Source: Protula sp. h YS-2021
Lineage: Eukaryota > Annelida > Polychaeta > Sabellida > Serpulidae
DNA: 64,000 nt
Direction: 5' to 3'
NCBI GenBank assembly: GCA_949752745.1
Contig: OX457025.1
Coordinates: 51,977,098 to 52,041,097 of the forward strand
The notes below the pieces were generated by a model that made no database searches, was not told where the DNA came from, and was given only the letters and a program-made list of their open reading frames with translations. Positions 43,549-52,038 of this stretch are shown in pieces. A program made the translations under genes and the position numbers. Every line of letters starts with the position of its first letter. Within the stretch, counting starts at the first letter, position 1.

Positions 43549-43920
43549 ATGAATGCACTCATGCTGAACGGTGGTGCTTACCTTACTGTAAATGATAGGA
43601 ATGAAGTGATACTAGGTTCTCAGATAAGTTATCATCGGTTTAAACCTGAAGTGTGGAAAGACTTTAAAAACATACCACTTGAACCTGGGTTTAAACGTAG
43701 ACTTGAAAATAAAGTGGAAGTGACGGTAGCTGAATATGATTCTAACATACGTGTAGAAATCTGTAGAAATCTTTTACAGGATTATCCAAAGGATTATAAG
43801 GGAGTTGTGCCAGATACACCATATACAGATTTGATCCTCTTTGATATCAAAAACTGGCGTGCAGTCTTATGATTCCTAGAAGCTATACAACATCCACTCT
43901 TCACCATCTTGCGAGCATAA
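43549..43920 (+). pseudogene. PC4-like gene 2 of E2 (nonsense codon)
   Basis: Same as the 123-residue P protein, but the Arg CGA codon after WRAVL is TGA (43,870), truncating it to 107 residues and removing the final helix. The remaining codons to 43,920 are open. CGA to TGA is a typical methyl-CpG decay change. Confidence 0.75.
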
Positions 43921-43974
43921 AAACGTCTTTGCAGACAAGGAGGCAGCTCATAGTTCATCTGACTGTTGAACGAG

Positions 43975-44315
43975 ATGGAAGACTTTTTATCGGAATATGA
44001 ACCTATTTCACATGGATTCTCAATCTGAGAAACGTATATGATGACATTGTGTTAAGACATTTTGGAAAGTATATCATTCTATCAACTGACGAACAATCTG
44101 TGTTGAAAGACCATCTAGAGAAGTTCAGGATACCTGGCTTTCTCCTGGCAGTCTCAAATGAATTAGAAGTGCGTGTGACTGAGAACTGCTTAGACGTGTT
44201 TGTACAATTTCGTCAATATGACGAGCTTACAGAATGCTACGACTACATCACCCTCAACACAGTGGAATGGTACGCTCTGTTACAAGCATTGGATTGGAAA
44301 GAACCTGACGCTTGA
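43975..44315 (+). pseudogene. PC4-like gene 3 of E2 (frameshift)
   Basis: The ATG at 43,975 begins MEDFLSEYEP, matching P, but a one-base loss near 44,027 (GGATTCTCAATCTGAG) causes a stop. From there the conserved frame continues to 44,315 with the same C-terminal half (TLNTVEWYALLQALDW). Confidence 0.75.
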
Positions 44316-44595
44316 ATTCAAAGAGGAAGGAGTGCAACTCATGCGAGGCACCAAGTCCATTGAGCTGACGCATCCCATGTGTGTTATGGTGATGAACATT
44401 GACATGAATGATCATGGATATGAACTGAAACTGTCTGAACATGATGTTAAAATAATAAAGTTTGGTAATGGACAGTGTTATGCTAGTTTTCATAGCATTT
44501 ACAAACGTGGGTGTAATGTCTATGATACATATATTAATTTAGATTGGTATGAATGGCATGTGTTTATCAATGTATTGAATGTATTTGTAAAATAA
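44218..44595 (+). CDS. PC4-like protein 4 (E2), overlapping +1 frame
   Basis: First ATG at 44,218 inside gene 3, as in P. Conserved text starts at LTLEFKEEGVQL and ends YINLDWYEWHVFINVLN. Overlap geometry is identical in three copies from two element families. The frame is intact even though gene 3 is broken. Confidence 0.65.
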   Translation: MTSLQNATTTSPSTQWNGTLCYKHWIGKNLTLEFKEEGVQLMRGTKSIELTHPMCVMVMNIDMNDHGYELKLSEHDVKIIKFGNGQCYASFHSIYKRGCNVYDTYINLDWYEWHVFINVLNVFVK

Positions 44596-44745
44596 AAGTT
44601 TAATGTAAAATAATTGTTGAAATGTAAATAATGTATAACACAATAAACAAAGAATGTTGTATAAAACTGTCTTGTTTATTTACAATATTCATAATACAAT
44701 TCACAATTACCAACAACTTAACTAATGCAACTTAACTAATACAAC
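44596..44745. other. AT-rich region between convergent gene clusters
   Basis: Holds AATAAA near 44,640 (plus) and TTTATT (minus signal) near 44,675. The likely shared poly(A) region of the early and late transcripts. Confidence 0.45.
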
Positions 44746-44746
44746 A

Positions 44747-45184
44747 TCAATAAAATAATGGTTTATAATGTCTATATACAAAATCCTTTACAACAAAATC
44801 ACCATCACTTCTTCTTAATACATCAATGATTTCAAAAGGACTATGTCCTCGAGCTCTTTGAATTATATAATACACGCAATAAAATCCACATGTAGAGGAT
44901 ATCGGTGTTTGTAATGGAACTGAATTATAAATGAAATTAAACTTTAAAAACTTGTTCAAACGACTGTCTATAGGTAAAAGTCCATAAGAGTCAAAATATT
45001 CTGCAGGGTCTTCGTCATAATATACTGCCACCCAATGCTCTCCTGGCTCATCATGATCGTCTGTGTTGATGACATAGGCACCGCGTTGTAAAGATGGTAA
45101 CTGGTCCATGGCAAACACACCTTGAAACAAGTCTTTTGTCGTGGCATCATGGGATAGGATGGCTTCTATCTGCTTCGTGTTCAT
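44747..45184 (-). CDS. Adenain-like cysteine protease (E2)
   Basis: Intact 145 residues. Catalytic His in GEHWVAVYY, Asp in EYFDSYG and Cys in SSTCGFYCVYY. The ATG overlaps the stop of the capsid gene (ATGA). Expected to cleave capsid precursors. It is clearly the same gene as in P, with moderate divergence in the C-terminal half. Confidence 0.93.
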   Translation of the reverse strand: MNTKQIEAILSHDATTKDLFQGVFAMDQLPSLQRGAYVINTDDHDEPGEHWVAVYYDEDPAEYFDSYGLLPIDSRLNKFLKFNFIYNSVPLQTPISSTCGFYCVYYIIQRARGHSPFEIIDVLRRSDGDFVVKDFVYRHYKPLFY

Positions 45185-46553
45185 GACTGGTAGTCGAATT
45201 GAATGCTACGATTTGCACTTATTTCAACAATGTTATCAAATTCAGCATACACTATAACATTAACTGTATTTTGCAAGGCACCAGCAAAATTCATTTCTAG
45301 TCTCAAATTCCCATGTTTGATAAGGGCATAATGATCAGCACCATCATAATCAGGTGTTAAGTCAAAAGAAAACAAAGAATAATCTCTAGGCCAATCTTCC
45401 CGTTTTATAATGGAACTTTTCTCACCATCCAATCTATCAAAAGATTTGTAAAGAGTTTCAAAGGATCAAGATATTTGCCTTGATTGATATCAAGCTTGAG
45501 AGGTTTGGATAGGACTGGTTCACCATCAGAGTAAAGCTGCATAAAGTTAAGATTAAAATGTTCAAAATTGTATGGATTTCTCAATACTGTTCCAGCAAAG
45601 GATTCATTATGGACCATTCCAATGACAATACGCTTTGGTAATTGGCCTAAAAAGATGCTATCTTTCACAAAAGATTGAAATCCAGTTGGAATAGCTAAAA
45701 CTTTACATTCTTTTCTATTAACAATAAACTTAGCAGGACTTTTCATCAATGCATCTGCATGTCCCAACTGAATACCTGGACTAACCCTCACTTTGCGAAT
45801 GGTTAAAAACGCTTCTCTCACTTCTACTTTAAAACCATTATTTGCAGCCATTAATACATATCCATAGTTTTGTCTATGTAAACGTAATTTCATACTAACA
45901 CCATTGGGAAGAGAACGATCCTGCTCTAACAAATCTACCCTTAAACCGCCTTTAAGCATAAACTCACGGCTTAGGCGTGTATACAAATAGCGATTATGTA
46001 AACCATTATTTCCTGTTTCAGCTATATCACCACCTTCAATATTTACATGAAAACCTGATACATATCTTTCATGATTAGGTCTTTTCACCTCATGAGTATT
46101 CATTGACCCGGCAGTATCTTTAAAGATGGGACGCATAGAGCGCTCAGAATGGAGACTTTCTTCCGAGTCATGAATGAGATGAGATATGATGCTGGTATAA
46201 CCATGGGTATTGTTACTATGTGATATCAAACGATCATTTAGAAATAATTCAATATTGGACCATAACCCATTAAACAAATCATTGATACATGACACGTTAT
46301 CATCTACACCACACAGTGTTCCATCAGCCTTGACAATGCGACATACAATATGGAGTTTACTGTTCTTTAAATCTAGATATTCTTCTGTACTCGCAGGAAT
46401 GTAGAATTCTATTGGAGCACCCTCTCTAATGGTAGTCATTGGTTGATAGTCTACATTATAACTTTTTTCTACAGCAGTTTGCGTTGGTGGTATGTGAAAC
46501 CATTCTAATGGAGAAAGGCTACATTCACAAGAATGATTATGAATTAAAGACAT
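45181..46553 (-). pseudogene. Major capsid protein (double jelly-roll type), frameshifted
   Basis: The frame runs 382 residues from SLIHNHSCECSLSPLEW and breaks near 45,430. The remaining 80-odd residues (from DGEKSSIIKRED to QFDYQS) are open in another frame, so one indel separates N- and C-terminal parts of a protein of about 460 residues. Size, gene order (next to protease and core protein) and the beta-rich pattern fit the Polinton hexon-like capsid protein. The fold is inferred from family knowledge. Confidence 0.85.
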
Positions 46554-46581
46554 GATTAAAAAATATCTTTCTTATGTTTTT

Positions 46582-46911
46582 TTATGTTATCGGTTTAGCT
46601 GCCTTTCGCCTTCTGACACGTTTTGCTCGTTTCGGTCTCTTTTGTCCTCGTAACCCACCACCAAACATACGTTGTGCTACTCGACCTGTAACATCTTTCG
46701 CGATATCTTTTGCAGCCCTTTTAAGATGTGGTGCAACGATTTTAGCCCCTGTCTTAAGCAGTGGAATAGCTTTTCGAGCCAATGATCCCAGTATTGAACC
46801 AATACCATCTCCATATTGTATTCGCGCTCCTTTAAATCCTGGTAATTCTCCACCCACTTGGCGAAGAAAATGGTTGCGATTTATAGATGGATTGTGTGTA
46901 TATGCTTTCAT
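46582..46911 (-). CDS. Small basic, membrane-active-type virion protein
   Basis: 109 residues. The middle has an amphipathic Gly/Ala/Lys region (GIGSILGSLARKAIPLLKTG) and the tail is Arg/Lys-rich (RPKRAKRVRRRKA). This resembles minor core or membrane-disrupting proteins (pVI/pX-like) described in adintoviruses. The ATG overlaps the penton stop (ATGA). The exact homology is inferred. Confidence 0.65.
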   Translation of the reverse strand: MKAYTHNPSINRNHFLRQVGGELPGFKGARIQYGDGIGSILGSLARKAIPLLKTGAKIVAPHLKRAAKDIAKDVTGRVAQRMFGGGLRGQKRPKRAKRVRRRKAAKPIT

Positions 46912-47672
46912 AATGCTTTTGGTCGAAAATGAAGTTTACAGATCACCTTTCCAGTTTGAAATGGAACATTATAGCCTGTGTCGTCCTTAATATTCATTTC
47001 TATCACGTCAAATTTGGATGTGTTTACAGGAACATAATGAGGTTCTCCATAACTTTTCATGATAATGTCTCCATCATGTCCTTGTATTCCAACAGAACGT
47101 AGCAAAGGGACATAATAATCACCAACAACTTGTGGCTCACAAATACTACAGCACACATAAAGTGTATAAAATCCCTGTTTCACATCAGCTTTATGTTTAG
47201 CTGTGCACGTTTCAGTATACCATTGATCTGGGATAAATCCTAAAATCTCAGCTAATCCAGTGGAGAATGACACTTCAAAGCCGTAATTTAGAAATAGAAA
47301 AACACGTCGTCTAATTTTATCATACTTTATCTGAATAGCTTCTTTAAGGTCATCTTTCATAGAATTAGTTGCTTCTTTATTGACTGCCTGACATATCTCT
47401 TGTATGGATCTGTAGTAACCATAAGGAATATTGATTGTGTCAAGAACAACATTATTCAGTGGTTGTTGTCGATACTGAATAGAATAGTCCATTCCATGTC
47501 TCATGGTTGTCCATGTATGTGGATATTGAGTTTCAGCTAAAGCCACTTCATATTTTCCGTTCAGATAGATGGTTCGAGGCATACGAATTTGATAATTCGA
47601 AGTCTTGTTGTTGGGATAATAGTTCATACTAGCATTGCTGGGTAAAGTAATGTAAAAACTTGTTGACTCCAT
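46908..47672 (-). CDS. Penton-like minor capsid protein
   Basis: Intact 254 residues, beta-rich, beginning MESTSFYITLPSNASMNYYP. The pattern 'F-Y-x-T-L-P-S-N-x-S-x-x-x-Y-P-x-N' and the size match the single jelly-roll penton proteins of Polintons/adintoviruses. It would sit at capsid vertices. Not found in P. Confidence 0.85.
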   Translation of the reverse strand: MESTSFYITLPSNASMNYYPNNKTSNYQIRMPRTIYLNGKYEVALAETQYPHTWTTMRHGMDYSIQYRQQPLNNVVLDTINIPYGYYRSIQEICQAVNKEATNSMKDDLKEAIQIKYDKIRRRVFLFLNYGFEVSFSTGLAEILGFIPDQWYTETCTAKHKADVKQGFYTLYVCCSICEPQVVGDYYVPLLRSVGIQGHDGDIIMKSYGEPHYVPVNTSKFDVIEMNIKDDTGYNVPFQTGKVICKLHFRPKAL

Positions 47673-47726
47673 GACAGCTAAATCGTTTATGTGATGTAGA
47701 TAGACTAGATGTGTATATACATTACT

Positions 47727-47936
47727 TCATGTTTGACACTCTTCATCCTCACTTTCTACATTGCTGTCTACATTATTGTCTAAATTGCTATCTACATGAT
47801 CTAAATTGGTATCTACTACTTCTCCCTGACAACAAGCACTAACACACCTAATTTTTACAGGAATAGTATTTTTATTTCCATTTTCTTTACAACAACAACA
47901 CCATAACACTTTAATCCATGTTAAAAAGTTTCCCAT
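47727..47936 (-). CDS. Predicted N-acylated small membrane-associated protein
   Basis: 69 residues starting MGNFLT, a good N-myristoylation signal (Gly2, Thr6), followed by WIKVLWCCCC, a likely palmitoylated Cys cluster. The tail is acidic, with repeated D-S-N-x-D units. No family recognised. The start overlaps the end of the preceding gene by 16 bases. Membrane anchoring is predicted, and the role is unknown. Confidence 0.6.
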   Translation of the reverse strand: MGNFLTWIKVLWCCCCKENGNKNTIPVKIRCVSACCQGEVVDTNLDHVDSNLDNNVDSNVESEDEECQT

Positions 47937-48487
47937 CCTTCTGGAAACAATCTTTGTTGACGTTGTTGTTGCTCTTTTGTAATATCTTCACGAGTTGTCT
48001 TTTTGCCAAAAACAGTTTTTGGAATATTAGCGTCTACAATTTCCTCAATAAACTGCTTCCAACCACGTGGTGTAGCAACCAATGCTTCTTTCAACAAATC
48101 AATAATGTTAGAATTTGTAATGACAGTACCTGTTTTTAAAACAAGTTCATTTTTATCTGTCCATCTCGTACCATATTTCTTAAGTTCTGCCAGAAGTTGT
48201 GTTAGTTTTACATGAAAAATAGGTTGAAAATGGTTTAGAAACTGTTGGGACTTTTCTAATTTTTCTGCATTAGATGCTGTAACAGACTTTTGTCGTTGTT
48301 GTTGTGATTGAATTGTTCGTAAATGACGTCCAAGCACTTGAGATATTTCTATTGCTTTTTCACGAGTTCGTTTCCCACGTAAAAGTTTATTCACTTTCGT
48401 TTTGATTTCAACATCTTTTCCCTTCTTTTCTAACAACATTTTATATTCATATTCAGGAATGAGAACCATTTTCAAAGTATGTTTCAT
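47921..48487 (-). CDS. Conserved Polinton-type protein of unknown function
   Basis: 188 residues, highly charged and helical with a Gln-rich region (IQSQQQRQ). It begins MKHTLKMVLIPEYEYKMLLE and ends QRLFPEGWETF. The central block RGWKQFIEEI and surroundings suggest a folded C-terminal domain. Proteins of this type recur between pX-like and penton genes in Polintons. The role is unknown. The start overlaps the previous stop (ATGA). Confidence 0.6.
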   Translation of the reverse strand: MKHTLKMVLIPEYEYKMLLEKKGKDVEIKTKVNKLLRGKRTREKAIEISQVLGRHLRTIQSQQQRQKSVTASNAEKLEKSQQFLNHFQPIFHVKLTQLLAELKKYGTRWTDKNELVLKTGTVITNSNIIDLLKEALVATPRGWKQFIEEIVDANIPKTVFGKKTTREDITKEQQQRQQRLFPEGWETF

Positions 48488-48810
48488 TTTAACAGCAACT
48501 GAGCTAACAAGGGTAATGCAAATTTAGCAATAGCTCCAATAAATCCTCCTTTCTGATTAACCAACTTCTTTTTTCTTCGAAGTGATATCTTCTTATTTGC
48601 CAGTGTACGTAGGGTATGACGTTCACGCTTGAATAACTTATACCTTTTTGAGCTTAAGGGTAAATGTCCCCGCAATATATTCAAACAAATTTCAAACAAG
48701 CTAGTTAATTCCTCCTTAGTAGCTTGTTGTAGTAAGGATTTGCGTCGTTTAGGCCCGCTGCGTGCGAGCAAGTGAAGGAAAGGTTGATTCGCTTGAATAC
48801 GTTTAGACAT
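48484..48810 (-). CDS. pX-like basic core/membrane protein
   Basis: 108 residues: many Lys/Arg, then a C-terminal GGFIGAIAKFALPLLAQLLL hydrophobic segment directly after a basic KKKLVNQK. Basic stretch plus GG-hydrophobic tail is the layout of adenovirus-type pX and of adintovirus core proteins. The ATG overlaps the ATPase end by 8 bases. Confidence 0.65.
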   Translation of the reverse strand: MSKRIQANQPFLHLLARSGPKRRKSLLQQATKEELTSLFEICLNILRGHLPLSSKRYKLFKRERHTLRTLANKKISLRRKKKLVNQKGGFIGAIAKFALPLLAQLLLK

Positions 48811-49459
48811 CTTGGCTGCGAATGGTTAAGTGACTTGGTTCTTGTTCATACGCTAGGTTATCAACATATACGTAATGTGTATCTTTTGGTAAAATGCCTG
48901 TGCGAATACGTAGTTGATCATTTGTCTTCGGCTTCAAATCAATGAATAAATAGCCGTGAGGTTTGCTGGTAGCATCTTGATAGGCTTCTATGAGAAATTG
49001 AGATTTTCCAGGATACATTTGTCGCGCTAATGTACTTATTTGTTGACTGTCTCTAGGATTTTTAAACAGAATGATGTAATGTGTATTCAAACTAATATTT
49101 CGCATTTCTCTACCATGATGAAACAAATTATGCACAATAAAAATAATGCTTAGATTTTGATGACTGCTGCCAACACTAAAGAGACGTGTCATGCGTTCAT
49201 CACTATGGCATTTGGTCATTAAGTCATCAATGATGAGTAAATTTGGTTTTTTCGGGTTAAAACGCTCTTCAATGTTATCTGGAATGCCTTGGTAAAATTC
49301 CACACCTTTCATTCCCTTATACAAAGGCTGATCTGCTGCATAGAGCCATAAAATGGTTTTTGGAGAGGGTTTAATTAACTTTTGTTCTAGAATTTCTCTA
49401 ACTAGAGTTTTACCACTGCCTGTAGGTCCAGAGACCAAACACGTGAATGGATGCTTCAT
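48803..49459 (-). CDS. FtsK/HerA-type genome-packaging ATPase
   Basis: The start at 49,459 (MKHPFTCLVS) is chosen because this ATG overlaps the integrase stop (ATGA). An in-frame ATG nine codons upstream lies inside the integrase frame. 218 residues. Walker A GPTGSGKT at residues 11-18, Walker B LLIIDD at 74-79, and a downstream NISLNTHYIILFKNPRD sensor-like region. It would pump DNA into capsids. Absent from P. Confidence 0.92.
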   Translation of the reverse strand: MKHPFTCLVSGPTGSGKTLVREILEQKLIKPSPKTILWLYAADQPLYKGMKGVEFYQGIPDNIEERFNPKKPNLLIIDDLMTKCHSDERMTRLFSVGSSHQNLSIIFIVHNLFHHGREMRNISLNTHYIILFKNPRDSQQISTLARQMYPGKSQFLIEAYQDATSKPHGYLFIDLKPKTNDQLRIRTGILPKDTHYVYVDNLAYEQEPSHLTIRSQDV

Positions 49460-50553
49460 TTTCGAATATCTGTTTCTTTCACCCAACTGTTAAACTTCTT
49501 TGGCCAACCTAACCACTTCACAAATAATTCTTTAACACCTCGTCTTTTTCGTGTTTTCAAGACCTTTTCAATTCTGTAGACTGATTCAATATCTTTTGTC
49601 ACTTTCTGCAGTTCTTCTTCATAAAAATGTCCGTCAATATCTTCATCCAAAAAGTCTTTCACACGATACAAGTGTCCTTGCTTCTTACAACGATGTGTGA
49701 TAATGAACACTTCTTGCGTCCACTTTATATGATAATCCCGTTAAAATACATATTTCATGTGAGAAATGCGAACCTGATCACCAATTTTAAATTTGTAGGG
49801 TTTTTTCTTCTTTGGTTTTAATTTCAATTTGTCTACATACATATACTTCCACACTTTCGATTCTATGTCTTTACGAATATCGGCAGGAGCATACTTATTA
49901 GGGAGGGAGCCATGAGGTCTATGGTTATAATTATACACTAAGTCTGGAAGGATGTCCATATATCGATAAGTTTGATTATGAAGGAAATATCGATACATCA
50001 TTCCCTTTAGAGTACGAATGACTCTCTCAGCAAAGTTGGCTTTGGTTTCATTCTTTGTCGTATAGGCATGTATTCCCTCCTTCTTCAAAAATGCTTTTAC
50101 CCATCTGTTTTTAAATTCAGTTCCTTTATCTGACCTTAGAGTTCGTGGTCTTCGTTGTGTTTCATGAAAAATCTTTTGAAAGGCTTCTATGACGCTGGAA
50201 TGTGATTTATTAGGTAATGGTTGCACCCATAAATATTTGGAAAACACATCAATGTCAACCAATAAAAAGTGGGTGTCATCATTATAGGAAGCTATGTTTC
50301 CCATGTCAGCTAAATCAATATCCCACATGTCATCAATTCCACGTGTAATGACACGTTGCCTTTTAAACCTGTATTTTACAGGTTGTAGTAAACTGAAGGC
50401 ATCTTGATCCTGTAACCATTTCTTCACTTGTGAATGAGTGACTGGTTGATCATGTTTTTTTAATATGTGATAAAGTTTGTAAGGACCAGCAAATGCCCCG
50501 GGTTGACCAGGTTTAAAGTAAATATTGGTTAAGTAGTCTTTCCACGTCGACAT
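49456..50553 (-). pseudogene. int: Retroviral-like integrase with chromodomain (TAA inside)
   Basis: One frame of 366 codons broken by a TAA at 49,741. The first 270 residues have an N-terminal helical region and the rve core: Asp in MWDIDLADM, Asp in RSDKGTEF, Glu in NFAERVIRT (33 residues between the last two), then an SH3-like segment. After the TAA, 93 codons continue in frame to a chromodomain (YRIEKVLKTRKRRG ... ELFVKWLGW). The intact enzyme would insert the element with a 6-bp duplication. Either E2 is inactive or the shortened form was used. Confidence 0.92.
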
Positions 50554-50559
50554 GTTAAT

Positions 50560-50690
50560 ACTTAATGATCAACACTTGTTAACATATCTTGCATTTTATT
50601 TTATCAACACATCTAACATTTTATCAACATATCTTGCATTTTATCAACACATCTTAAATTTTATTTTTATCAACATGTCTTACAAATCAA
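50560..50690 (-). repeat. Short tandem repeats upstream of integrase
   Basis: About five irregular copies of AACACATCTTGCATTTTATC (20-30-bp period). The spacing upstream of the long leftward late cluster makes it a candidate late promoter or enhancer. No TATA box was seen. Confidence 0.45.
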
Positions 50691-51012
50691 GTATTGATAC
50701 AATGGTGTGAATAATTGGAGTCCATTGATCTTCAATGTATATTAACCAGCTACTTAATTCATCAAATGTGATAGCATCTACACCATATTTTTCACAACGT
50801 TGATTTGCATTATCTAACACTTTATCTAAATGAATGTAATATTTAGCTTCATTCCAATATGTATAGACACATGTAAAATGACACATATGTTCTGAACACT
50901 CTTCATTTTGACAAGCAGGACATACTAAACATACAAACTTTTTTACAGCTAATAACATTTCTTCACAATATGTTTTTTGCACAATATATTGTCTCAATGT
51001 AATGTCCACCAT
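50680..51012 (-). CDS. Small Cys-containing protein of unknown function
   Basis: The ATG at 51,012 overlaps the stop of the upstream gene (TAATG). 110 residues starting MVDITLRQYIVQK, with Cys clusters (CLVCPACQNEEC ... C-H-F-T-C). It ends in FDELSSWLIYIEDQW, echoing FDEVREWLIYI at the C-terminus of the neighbouring gene, so the two may be paralogues. Confidence 0.55.
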   Translation of the reverse strand: MVDITLRQYIVQKTYCEEMLLAVKKFVCLVCPACQNEECSEHMCHFTCVYTYWNEAKYYIHLDKVLDNANQRCEKYGVDAITFDELSSWLIYIEDQWTPIIHTIVSILDL

Positions 51013-51299
51013 TATACTGCAATGTAGATTAACCACTCTCTCACTTCATCAAACAGTCTTGGATCAAATCGAGCGAAGTGATATGCTGCTTCCACATCAA
51101 ACTCCTCAGCTCCACCAACGTTTGAAAACATACACTCTTTGATGAAATCCTCGCGTAAGTTTGGTACAGTCAACGTGGAATGAGCAAGTTCCCAATAAAT
51201 GTCAAAGTGCTGCAGTTGTTGTTGAATAGATCCAAAACGTGCCAGTTCACTTATCATGTAGTCCACATACTTGTCCTTGAAACACGTTTCTACATCCAT
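51012..51299 (-). CDS. Small acidic protein of unknown function
   Basis: 95 residues, MDVETCFKDKYVDYMISE to FDEVREWLIYIAV. Helical and mildly acidic. The C-terminal FDE-x2-x-WLIYI motif is shared with the next gene. No family recognised. Confidence 0.5.
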   Translation of the reverse strand: MDVETCFKDKYVDYMISELARFGSIQQQLQHFDIYWELAHSTLTVPNLREDFIKECMFSNVGGAEEFDVEAAYHFARFDPRLFDEVREWLIYIAV

Positions 51300-51363
51300 C
51301 TTTCACATGTCCATATAACACGTCTGCACACTGTGACGGCTGGTAAGCAAATGACTCTCAGTC

Positions 51364-51984
51364 TTACTCCATAGAAACAGTTAGTAAGCCGCACTTGTTG
51401 CAGAAGTTGTCTGGTTCACACAACTTGCAATTGTACTTGTGGCAGTGACAATCATAATCCTCAGCATATCCGAAAGCACCGCAATATTCACAGGTAAGTC
51501 CAAGTTGATTTTGCACATCCATATTCTCCAATTGAACTTCAGCCAGTCTTTTCTTAGATAACTTTGACACTTTCATCCGATTGTCCTTTTGCAGCTTGAT
51601 AGGAGTTTTCTTGCCATGACATTCCGTACATGGCAATAAGGTTGAGTTAATGCTATCCATCTCCTGAAGCAATGTCTCCCATTCACCATCATTCATGTTG
51701 ATGTAATACTTGTATTCTTTCCCTTCTAACAGTGATGCTTGCACAAAACTCACATAGCGCATATCCAAGTATGAAATGACTTCAAGCCACTTCGTTTGCG
51801 TTAAGTACAGTTTGAAGCCAATGTCGCGTAATCTTGCTAAGTTCAGGCACACAATCTTCCACAAGGATGGTGATAAAGCAAGCCATCTCTCTCCACGTTT
51901 GATTCGAATAAATAATCCAAATTGTCCATGCTCCACAGTAATGGTTAAGTTTGCACTAATTTTAAAGCTGCTTGTCTTCTCCAT
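51364..51984 (-). CDS. PC4-like protein with C-terminal zinc ribbon
   Basis: The ATG at 51,984 is preferred because the earlier one (52,017) is within about 10 bases of the TATA box. 206 residues. The first 110 repeat the pattern of the PC4-like cluster, twice: LALSPSLWKIVCLNLARL, and MRYVSFVQ ... YYINMNDGEWETLLQEM. The second half has four Cys pairs (CTECH; CEYCG; CHCHKYNCKLC; CNKCG) like zinc ribbons. DNA or RNA binding is inferred. Confidence 0.6.
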   Translation of the reverse strand: MEKTSSFKISANLTITVEHGQFGLFIRIKRGERWLALSPSLWKIVCLNLARLRDIGFKLYLTQTKWLEVISYLDMRYVSFVQASLLEGKEYKYYINMNDGEWETLLQEMDSINSTLLPCTECHGKKTPIKLQKDNRMKVSKLSKKRLAEVQLENMDVQNQLGLTCEYCGAFGYAEDYDCHCHKYNCKLCEPDNFCNKCGLLTVSME

Positions 51985-52024
51985 GGCTGCGCGTTGAATG
52001 ATGACTGCACTTGACACCTCACTC

Positions 52025-52032
52025 CTTTTATA
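52025..52032 (-). promoter_or_regulatory. TATA box of zinc-ribbon PC4-like gene
   Basis: TATAAAAG on the minus strand (within ATATAAAAGG), about 45 bases before the chosen ATG. Confidence 0.55.
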
Positions 52033-52038
52033 TGGACA

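Noticed and set aside
45400..45440. Programmed frameshift in the E2 capsid gene
   Set aside because: No convincing slippery site or downstream structure, and the element has other decay lesions. A simple indel is more likely.
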